A DNA stretch of 23,417 nt from contig CAYUQI010000021.1 in the NCBI GenBank assembly GCA_964446935.1, positions 1 to 23,417 of the forward strand, given 5' to 3'. Positions 1 to 5,447 of this stretch are shown here, piece by piece. The position numbers and the translations under genes were made by a program. The number at the start of each line of letters is the position of its first letter. The stretch's first letter is position 1. Origin of the DNA: UASB124 sp964446935 (lineage in GTDB: Bacteria; Babelota; Babeliae; Babelales; RVW-14). The notes under the pieces were generated by a model that was not told the origin of the DNA, did no database searches, and saw nothing but the letters and a program-made list of their open reading frames with translations.

Positions 1-799
1 TGCTCAGATAGCAATTCGCAAAATAACAGAATTAAGCAGACTTTATACAGAAAACCCACTTCTTTTCTTTGAGCGCCAAGGCTATACCCTTGACGACCAA
101 ATCCGTTCCGGCTTAGGGGACATTGATTTGGATCTGTTCTATGAACATACCTTCAACAAAGAGTGGATGGGTGAATTGATGCTTGGTGTTCGCTTCCCAA
201 CCGGTGGCGATCAAGACAAGTATGGTTCCCCATACAAAGTTATGCTTGGCAATGGCGAACACTGGGAAATCAAACTTGGTGGCTTAATTGCATGGCAACC
301 AATCAAGTGGATGAACATCAAAGTTGATGCTAAGTACTCCTTCGTTATCGAAGGTGACGAGCATCGCATGGCAGCATTCAAAGGTGCCAAGATCAAGAAC
401 TTTGGTCCTCGTGCCGATGCTGATGTTGACTGGGGCTACTTTGTAGGTCACGTCGACTTCAACTTCTTCCATCCAAAGACCAGTGATATTCGTGCAATGA
501 TGGGTTATGAATTCTACTACAAGACCGAAGATCATGTTGATTACAAACAAAGCAAGATGCAATCATGGCTTGGTCGTGTATGGGATCCTGTGAACTTGGT
601 CTGGAAGGACAACCCACAAGATCTTGATAGCCACTTGGCTCGCAAGAATACCGAAGCGATTTCACATAAATGCCGTGGCGAAATCTCCTGGCAGGCTCAT
701 AAGTATCTTGAACTCTTTGCTGGTGTCAGCTCAACATTTGCTGGCCAGAACGCGTTCAGAGATCGTGATGCACACGGTGGTGTGAATATCAGATTCTAG
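1..799 (+). CDS. Outer-membrane beta-barrel protein, 5' end missing
   Basis: The reading frame is open from base 2 to the TAG at 797-799, so the gene begins before the window; the TTG at 128 is only an internal codon. About 265 residues are visible. They alternate polar and hydrophobic or aromatic residues in short strands (for example GELMLGVRFPTGG and HWEIKLGGLIAWQP) and contain no hydrophobic helices. The last residues are GGVNIRF; a C-terminal Phe after an amphipathic strand is the usual signal for insertion of an outer-membrane barrel by the BAM machinery. I infer the C-terminal part of a barrel protein in the outer membrane. Substrate and family are not recognisable. A strong rho-independent terminator follows 54 bases downstream, so this gene ends its transcription unit. 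Confidence 0.7.
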   Translation, partial: AQIAIRKITELSRLYTENPLLFFERQGYTLDDQIRSGLGDIDLDLFYEHTFNKEWMGELMLGVRFPTGGDQDKYGSPYKVMLGNGEHWEIKLGGLIAWQPIKWMNIKVDAKYSFVIEGDEHRMAAFKGAKIKNFGPRADADVDWGYFVGHVDFNFFHPKTSDIRAMMGYEFYYKTEDHVDYKQSKMQSWLGRVWDPVNLVWKDNPQDLDSHLARKNTEAISHKCRGEISWQAHKYLELFAGVSSTFAGQNAFRDRDAHGGVNIRF

Positions 800-852
800 T
801 TGTGTAAAGGGGTTTATTCCCTATACCAACCCATTTGAAAAAATGGATTTTT

Positions 853-890
853 ATAGAGGGGCCGGTGAAGACCGGCCCCTCTATGTTTTT
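853..890 (+). terminator. Rho-independent terminator after the barrel gene
   Basis: A perfect 14-bp GC-rich stem (853-866 with 871-884) closes a GAAG loop and is followed by GTTTTT. It lies 54 bases after the stop codon of the outer-membrane protein gene. Confidence 0.9.
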
Positions 891-921
891 GAAGTTTTTG
901 TTTTCTTGGGATATTAGTTTT

Positions 922-950
922 TTGTTACCCTGAATTTATTTCAGGGTCCA
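922..950 (+). repeat. Diverged copy of the dispersed palindromic repeat
   Basis: TTGTTACCCTGAA then TTTATTTCAGGGTCCA is a variant of the repeat seen in full at 4975-5005, with compensating changes in the CCCTGAA/TTCAGGG arms. It is a single half-unit in the non-coding stretch after the terminator. Confidence 0.75.
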
Positions 951-1007
951 TGCTGCAACTTAATGTAATAGCATTCTATCTTAATTTTTAAGCTCAAGAC
1001 GTTTTGT

Positions 1008-1325
1008 TAAAGGGGTTCCACCCCTTTACCCGGGCAGGGGCCTGGGGGCAAGCCCCTTCAAACCCCTTGCGCTTCGAACACATGAAACGGCTCGAACGGG
1101 TGGTTCGAGACGCCCGCCTTCGCTCTTCGAGCTACGGTGAGGCTCCTCACTATGACCGGAAAAATGGCTTACCTGTCCTACATAGCTTTAGCGAAGTAGG
1201 ACGCAAAAGACCTGACACGGTTTAGCGATGCGCACTGCGTGCGACATCTGCCTCACCAATATTAAGCCCCGTTCAGAGCTACAATAGGCAGCCTGTCCGC
1301 CATAGCTCGAAGAGCGACGGTGGAC
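1008..1325. repeat. Hairpin-rich, GC-rich non-coding block
   Basis: No convincing gene lies between 900 and 1475. The stretch holds a series of hairpins: TAAAGGGG/CCCCTTTA (1008-1028, perfect 8-bp stem), GGGGC-AA-GCCCC near 1043-1055, CTCGAAC/GTTCGAG (1091-1109, perfect 7 bp), a GCTC-TTC-GAGC core at 1114-1142, GTCCTAC/GTAGGAC (1175-1202) and GTCCGCC/GGTGGAC around GCTC-GAA-GAGC (1295-1325). The 1114-1142 and 1295-1325 elements are related copies in opposite orientation. GC content is clearly above the surroundings. These look like dispersed palindromic intergenic repeats; a structured RNA is possible but unsupported. Confidence 0.6.
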
Positions 1326-1475
1326 CCCTTGAGTAGTCTGGTTTGAACGTACATTCAGAAGTTTACGAGACCTTCTTCGTTACTATCAGAAATAAAGTAT
1401 TTTGCGCTTCTTTACAAACCACTATCCAGATGCTACAATCGGCCGTTCTTTTTGGGCATTTTGGCGGGGTTGGTG

Positions 1476-2581
1476 ATGTTTATCAAACGATGTATTTTCA
1501 GTTTATTTTTGTGCGTACATATGCTGAGCGCACAGGAGCCTGCTGTTATCAGTCAGGAAAAGATTGATGCAATACTGTTTGCTTACCGTGATGTTTTAGA
1601 GCGTGTGCAGTCGGATGAATTTATTGCTGAATGTATACACAAGGGAGAGGAGTATGCCGCACGATATACGACTCCTGAATTCCTTGAACCGTACCTTGAT
1701 CCCGACGGTTATCGTGACCGGAAACAAAAAGAATTTAACAACAAGCCGCTCTTTGATATTGCTTTGCCTGGTGAGTTAGGAACACTGCTTGTGCGTCGTG
1801 GTGATGCGTTGTGTGCTGTACAGTTAGGTCTCGGATGGGGCTTAGAATGGTGGTTGTATAATGTCATTACTGCGCATGCAACGACGCGGGTGCTTACAAC
1901 ACTTTTACATCAAGATGCGACGGTTATTCCTCAGCGATGGGTTCTTGTACCAACGGCACTTAACAAAAAATTATTTCAGGCCTTGTTTATGTATGCAGTG
2001 GTGAGTGTGTTGCTTGAACGACTCAAGGATCGGTTACTTGTTACTCAAATGATGACGGATAAGGTCAAACTTGTTGAACCATTCGTTCCCCCTGCTGTTA
2101 TGCGTGGGATGCTGTTTGCATTGTCACCACAGTCATGGATGAAGATGATTAACAAAGTGTTTAAAAAAATCGGTTGGTTTCCCGAATGGTCGGAGCACTT
2201 AGGCGTGGAGATTGCCAAGGAATTTGTTGTAACCGTTGTGTGGCTGTGGCATTACGAACAAAAGATAGTAGCACGTAAATTAAATGAAGTTTTGCAAAAC
2301 AAAGAAAGTGTTATTGGTACGTCGGTGCAGATGGTTAAAACGTTGGGCAAGCAAGCAACGTTGCCTGAACAGGATAAACAAAAATTACGTGAAATACAGA
2401 CAGCCCTGGAGACATACGTTCGTCAGAATGTTGCGTTGCCATTTGACCAATGGTTGCTGAACAAGGCTGCATACACGAATGTGTATAACGGAATTGCGAA
2501 TGTTGTTATTACGTTGCCGGCGTGGGTGAAGATGGGCAAAGGGGCTTATCAGACGTACAAGGCGATATGGGGGAATGGGGG
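1476..2581 (+). CDS. Secreted or membrane protein of unknown function, 3' end lost in assembly gap
   Basis: I place the start at the ATG at 1476, which gives MFIKRCIFSLFLCVHMLSA, a typical signal peptide with likely cleavage before QEP; the upstream TTG at 1452 would bury it. GGCGGGG a few bases upstream may serve as ribosome binding site. About 368 residues are visible before the run of Ns. The frame reads through the Ns only into the dispersed repeat, so the true C-terminus is unknown. The mature part is rich in W, L and V and has several hydrophobic stretches (around LEWWLYNVITAHA, FQALFMYAVVSVLL and VVTVVWLWHY) that may be membrane segments, then a charged, helical C-terminal part. I recognise no family. 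With the secreted AAA+ gene downstream it may belong to the cell-envelope proteome. Confidence 0.65.
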
Positions 2582-2681
2582 NNNNNNNNNNNNNNNNNNN
2601 NNNNNNNNNNNNNNNNNNNNNNNNNNNNNNNNNNNNNNNNNNNNNNNNNNNNNNNNNNNNNNNNNNNNNNNNNNNNNNNNN
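2582..2681. other. Assembly gap of 100 Ns
   Basis: Exactly 100 Ns, the usual placeholder for a scaffold join of unknown length. It interrupts the 1476 gene, and the dispersed palindrome starts at the first real base after it, so that repeat probably broke the assembly. Confidence 0.97.
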
Positions 2682-2755
2682 TTTTGTCATCCTGAACTTG
2701 TTTCAGGATCCATCCCAATACAGTGGATGCTGAACTGAATTCAGCATGACAAAAA
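2682..2755. repeat. Gene-less inverted-repeat element (MITE-like)
   Basis: The left arm (2682-2712) begins TTTTGTCATCCTGAAC and ends CAGGATCCA. After about 11 bases, the right arm (2724-2754) begins TGGATGCTGAAC and ends GCATGACAAAA. Each arm is itself a small palindrome, and the two arms are inverted copies. The same layout occurs at 23225-23301. It abuts the assembly gap and precedes the first GIY-YIG gene. Confidence 0.8.
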
Positions 2756-2809
2756 GGCGTCAACCCTACAAGCGAGGCAAAAGAAGATTCATTATTTAGA
2801 TAAACAAGT

Positions 2810-3151
2810 ATGAAAAAGATTTACGCAGTGTACATTCTTGCTAATAAAAAACGTGGAACACTTTATATTGGGTTTACTAACAATTTGAAACGACGAATGT
2901 TTGAACATCGACGTGAACGTGTTGAAGGTTTTACAAAAAAATATGGGTTGAAAAATTTGATGCATGTTGAACAATTTGAATATGTGAACAATGCAATAAG
3001 TAGAGAAAAACAGCTTAAACGTTGGCATCGAGAATGGAAAATAAATTTGATTGAATCAACCAATCCTGAATGGGTTGATTTATATGAGAAGATATTTGGT
3101 TTTGAGGATGATGAGTTATTTGAAATGGATCCTGAAACGAGTTCAGGATGA
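2810..3151 (+). CDS. GIY-YIG (URI-type) endonuclease, copy 1
   Basis: A single-domain GIY-YIG nuclease of 113 residues. AVY (residues 6-8) stands for GIY, YIG is at 19-21, Arg28/29 and the helix around NAISREKQLKRW carry the catalytic Arg and the metal-binding Glu (E66). The family makes a one-metal cut in DNA; small stand-alone members are often linked to mobile DNA. It is about 91% identical (103 of 113 residues) to the copy at 5049-5390. Similarity between the two loci begins at the ATG and ends with the palindromic repeat; the upstream bases are unrelated. The last eight residues, MDPETSSG, and the stop codon lie inside the repeat. There is no clear ribosome binding site. The gene is intact, so nuclease activity is plausible, but its target is unknown. 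Confidence 0.9.
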   Translation: MKKIYAVYILANKKRGTLYIGFTNNLKRRMFEHRRERVEGFTKKYGLKNLMHVEQFEYVNNAISREKQLKRWHREWKINLIESTNPEWVDLYEKIFGFEDDELFEMDPETSSG

Positions 3152-3156
3152 CAAAA
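3126..3156 (-). repeat. Inverted palindrome arm forming the 3' end of GIY-YIG copy 1
   Basis: TGGATCCTGAAACGAG then TTCAGGATGACAAAA is the reverse complement of the arm at 4975-5005 apart from one base. It overlaps codons 106-113 and the TGA stop of the nuclease gene. Confidence 0.85.
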
Positions 3157-3180
3157 ATCATCATATGTATTCATTTGCAT

Positions 3181-3218
3181 TTGTTACCCTGAATTTATTT
3201 CAGGGGCAAGATGACAAA
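3181..3218 (+). repeat. Degenerate copy of the dispersed palindrome
   Basis: TTGTTACCCTGAATTT followed by ATTTCAGGGG matches the variant at 922-950, then runs into AAGATGACAAAG, which resembles the other end of the unit. It lies in the 144-bp stretch between the GIY-YIG gene and the AAA+ gene, where I see no other feature. Confidence 0.6.
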
Positions 3219-3295
3219 GCTGTGCTTGTTGAACCGTTGTTCAGGATCAACCACTGTTAAATCGAAGTTAAGATGATTGTAAACCAAGGAATTAT

Positions 3296-4843
3296 ATGAA
3301 ACGCATACTACTTATTCTCGTATTCATCACCATGTGTGCATATGCATTAGGTGCCCCACAAACCGCCTTGGATGTCAACATCGGTGGGGTGCATATCAAA
3401 CCGCAAGACTTGGTTGAGGTGATAACTTCAGCTGCTGCGGAAATTGAAAAGGCTGCACAACAGTCACGCAAGGCTAAAGAATCGGCCATTGTACAATTGG
3501 AGTCGCAACGTGTTGAACTCGGTCGGCAAAAGGACCGTGGGGGAATGGGGGATGCTGAATATGAACAGGCTCGGGCGGTGTTGTCTGGCAAAATAGAGCG
3601 GCTCTATAAGGAAATTGAACAACAGGATCAGTCTGCTACGACGGTGAGCAACAACATACAAAGTGTTTTGATGAATGGGTGGCAGGCGGTGCTTGATAAT
3701 TATCGCGACGAACAACAGCGTAAGACGCAGATTGGGGCGGCCGCGGCAACGCAGGCAGTGGCAAATGAAGGACGCAAAGAGCAGGTACGTATGGAGCTTG
3801 ATGCTTCAATGCAAAAATTACGTTTTATGTCGGATCCAACCAATCTCAAATATTATGCGCTCTTTGCTGCTGGGGCTGCTGCGGGTATTGCCGGCGGTTA
3901 TTATGGTGTCAGATTTGCGTATCGTTGGGCCGAACAAAAGCTTGAAAAACTTCCCGAGTTGGCACTTAAGACGTCGCGAATAGGGTGGCTTGCCGGCGTG
4001 AAAGCTTCGTTTTGGTCGTTGTTTGGGTATGAAAAACCGGTTGTGACGTTGGAAGAAAATGTTATTTTTGCACCTGATCTTGAAGAGCAACTGAAAGCAG
4101 TTGCACAAACAACACAACTCATTCATGACAAAGGGCTTACCTATCCTGCTATGTTACTTTATGGTCCTCCCGGAACTGGTAAAACGTGGTATGCAACACT
4201 GCTCGCGCAAATGTCTGGCATGGATTATGTCATTACATCAGCTGATCGTTTTGCGCAGTTTGCCGAAGGGCATGATGTACAAGCTGTGCATGAACTGTTT
4301 GATTGGGCTGAATCGAGCCCGCGGGGAATGATTATTTTTGTTGATGAAATTGATGCCCTAGGATGCAAGCGTGACAAGCTTGATCAACGGTGGGTACGAT
4401 TGCTTAATGCTTTCTTGGCACGTACCGGAACGAGTTCGGATAAGTTCAAAGTTGTTGGTGCAACCAACAGGATCGATGCACTTGATCCTGCATTCGTTGA
4501 TCGTTTTGCTCAAAGGTTTTATATTGGCTTGCCTGCAGCAGCAGAGCGTGAACGTATGTTTAATCTGTACCTGGATAAATATATTCGTCATGACAAACGA
4601 ACGATTATCATGAACGGCGAAAAGGTTGAGGCTCAGTTGACAATCAATCCGGACATTACGCCGGAGTACGTTAAAGAAGTTGCTCAAAAGACTGAAGGTT
4701 GGTCAGGGCGTACCATTGAGCAACTGGTTGATGATGTTCGGACTCGTTGTTATATGTCAGACGGTCTGACGTTGACGAAGAAGATCTTTGATGATGCTGT
4801 GGCTGCAATGAATACGTCACGAGGTGTTTCTAAAGCCTCTTAA
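3296..4843 (+). CDS. Secreted, membrane-anchored AAA+ ATPase with coiled coil
   Basis: A 515-residue protein. The ATG follows AAGGA with a 5-base spacer. MKRILLILVFITMCAYALGA is a signal peptide or first membrane segment. Residues about 35-180 are charged and helical, probably coiled coil; 186-209 (YYALFAAGAAAGIAGGYYG) is a membrane segment. The AAA+ module has Walker A GPPGTGKT (290-297), Walker B IIFVDEID (346-353, D350/E351), sensor 1 ending GATN (N391) and arginines after VDRF near 403-408. AAA+ ATPases use ATP to remodel proteins. The order coiled coil, membrane segment, ATPase resembles mitochondrial ATAD3. If the N-terminus is exported, topology decides whether the ATPase faces the cytoplasm. 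No protease domain follows. The last 54 bp are duplicated at 5394-5447, beyond the GIY-YIG insertion. Confidence 0.85.
   Translation: MKRILLILVFITMCAYALGAPQTALDVNIGGVHIKPQDLVEVITSAAAEIEKAAQQSRKAKESAIVQLESQRVELGRQKDRGGMGDAEYEQARAVLSGKIERLYKEIEQQDQSATTVSNNIQSVLMNGWQAVLDNYRDEQQRKTQIGAAAATQAVANEGRKEQVRMELDASMQKLRFMSDPTNLKYYALFAAGAAAGIAGGYYGVRFAYRWAEQKLEKLPELALKTSRIGWLAGVKASFWSLFGYEKPVVTLEENVIFAPDLEEQLKAVAQTTQLIHDKGLTYPAMLLYGPPGTGKTWYATLLAQMSGMDYVITSADRFAQFAEGHDVQAVHELFDWAESSPRGMIIFVDEIDALGCKRDKLDQRWVRLLNAFLARTGTSSDKFKVVGATNRIDALDPAFVDRFAQRFYIGLPAAAERERMFNLYLDKYIRHDKRTIIMNGEKVEAQLTINPDITPEYVKEVAQKTEGWSGRTIEQLVDDVRTRCYMSDGLTLTKKIFDDAVAAMNTSRGVSKAS
4790..4843 (+). repeat. Left copy of 54-bp direct duplication (AAA+ gene 3' end)
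   Basis: Encodes the last 17 codons and the TAA stop of the AAA+ gene. It matches 5394-5447 at 52 of 54 positions, differing at 4798 (T/C) and 4826 (G/T). The two copies flank 550 bp that contain the second GIY-YIG gene. Confidence 0.9.
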
Positions 4844-4869
4844 CCCTGAAATGAATTCAGGGTGACAAA
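4844..4869 (-). repeat. Palindromic repeat half-unit abutting the AAA+ stop codon
   Basis: CCCTGAAATGAA then TTCAGGGTGACAAA is a variant arm in the inverted orientation. It begins on the base right after the TAA stop and so marks the left edge of the inserted DNA. Confidence 0.7.
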
Positions 4870-4892
4870 TGGATGAGTGCAGATAATTGTAG

Positions 4893-4922
4893 TTTTGTCA
4901 TTCCCGAAACAAGTTCCGGACA
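4893..4922 (+). repeat. Diverged palindromic repeat arm
   Basis: TTTTGTCATTCCCGAAAC then AAGTTCCGGACA keeps the GTCAT end and the paired core but has several substitutions. It lies between the half-unit at 4844 and the intact arm at 4975. Confidence 0.55.
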
Positions 4923-4974
4923 GGCTATGACTTGGTTTAGGGTTGCTAATTGGAATAACTGTTAGTATTGAGAG

Positions 4975-5005
4975 TTTTGTCATCCTGAACTTGTTTCAGG
5001 ATCCA
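4975..5005 (+). repeat. Intact left arm of the GIY-YIG unit
   Basis: A 31-bp arm, TTTTGTCATCCTGAAC then TTGTTTCAGGATCCA. Its reverse complement matches 5365-5395 at 30 of 31 bases. The arm has an internal CCTGAA...TTCAGG palindrome. Confidence 0.9.
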
Positions 5006-5048
5006 CCATAATGATTATGTTGATTTCAAGCCTTCGCACAGGCCGACC

Positions 5049-5390
5049 ATGAAAAAAAATTACGCAGTGTACATTCTTGCTAATAAAAAATATGGAACAC
5101 TTTATATCGGAATTACTAACCATTTGAAGCGGCGAATGTTTGAACATCGACGTGAACGTGTTGAAGGTTTTACAAAAAAATATGGTTTGAAAAATTTAGT
5201 GTATGTTGAACAGTTTGAATATGTAAACAATGCAATAAGCAGAGAAAAGCAGCTTAAGCGTTGGCATCGAGAATGGAAAATAAATCTGATTGAATCAGCC
5301 AATCCTGAATGGGCTGATTTATATGAGAAGATATTTGGCTCTGAGGATGATGAGTTACTTGAAATGGATCCTGAAACAAGTTCAGGATGA
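5049..5390 (+). CDS. GIY-YIG (URI-type) endonuclease, copy 2
   Basis: 113 residues, with ten substitutions against copy 1 (I4N, R15Y, F22I, N25H, M51V, H52Y, T84A, V89A, F98S, F104L). The motif residues AVY (6-8), YIG (19-21), Arg28/29 and Glu66 are unchanged, so the fold and active site should be intact. Many substitutions without a stop or frameshift suggest selection on the protein or a recent source. The C-terminal MDPETSSG and the TGA are again encoded by the palindrome. The gene starts with ATG 43 bp after the left arm, with at best a weak GG as ribosome binding site. It lies between the AAA+ gene and a convergent minus-strand gene, within the 54-bp duplication. Confidence 0.9.
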   Translation: MKKNYAVYILANKKYGTLYIGITNHLKRRMFEHRRERVEGFTKKYGLKNLVYVEQFEYVNNAISREKQLKRWHREWKINLIESANPEWADLYEKIFGSEDDELLEMDPETSSG

Positions 5391-5395
5391 CAAGA
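5365..5395 (-). repeat. Right arm of the GIY-YIG unit
   Basis: Inverted copy of 4975-5005 (30 of 31 bases). It supplies nuclease codons 106-113 and the stop, and its outer end overlaps the first bases of the right 54-bp duplication. Confidence 0.9.
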
Positions 5396-5447
5396 TGATG
5401 CCGTGGCTGCAATGAATACGTCACGAGGTTTTTCTAAAGCCTCTTAA
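5394..5447 (+). repeat. Right copy of 54-bp direct duplication
   Basis: Matches 4790-4843 at 52 of 54 positions. Here it is not read as part of the AAA+ gene, but its last 14 bases contain the minus-strand stop codon (5434-5436) and last codons of the 703-aa gene. Before insertion the two convergent genes probably overlapped at their 3' ends here. Confidence 0.9.

Larger units (their letters stand above)
2682..3156 (+). mobile_element. Putative GIY-YIG element 1 between inverted palindromes
   Basis: The unit runs from the palindrome arm at 2682-2712 to its inverted copy at 3126-3156 and encloses the first GIY-YIG gene plus an extra right arm at 2724-2754. The outer arms match over nearly all of 31 bp. 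The assembly gap hides any flanking duplication on the left. That this is a mobile unit is inferred by comparison with the second copy. Confidence 0.5.
4975..5395 (+). mobile_element. Putative GIY-YIG element 2 with 31-bp terminal inverted repeats
   Basis: A 421-bp unit: a 31-bp arm, 43 bp with no clear feature, the GIY-YIG gene, and the inverted arm that also encodes the nuclease C-terminus. The inserted DNA as a whole (4844-5393) is framed by the 54-bp direct duplication. The sequence shows the inverted arms, the enclosed nuclease and the flanking duplication directly; mobility itself is inferred. I see no transposase or reverse transcriptase in the unit. Confidence 0.6.

Noticed and set aside
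1004..1225. Open frame of 73 codons in the hairpin-rich region
   Set aside because: It runs through several palindromes, has no ribosome binding site and a composition unlike the nearby proteins.
2682..2738. Continuation of the 1476 gene beyond the Ns (FCHPELVSGS...)
   Set aside because: The frame across 100 placeholder Ns is arbitrary and the peptide is repeat translation.
2863..3180. Minus-strand frame containing HPELVSGS
   Set aside because: It is the antisense of the GIY-YIG gene plus the repeat; HPELVSGS is simply the translation of the palindrome.
922..5395. CRISPR array
   Set aside because: The repeats are palindromic, in both orientations, irregularly spaced, with genes between them and no cas genes.
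4790..5447. Duplication as a plain assembly error
   Set aside because: The copies differ at two sites, and the right one contains the real end of the convergent gene; still, read mapping would settle it.
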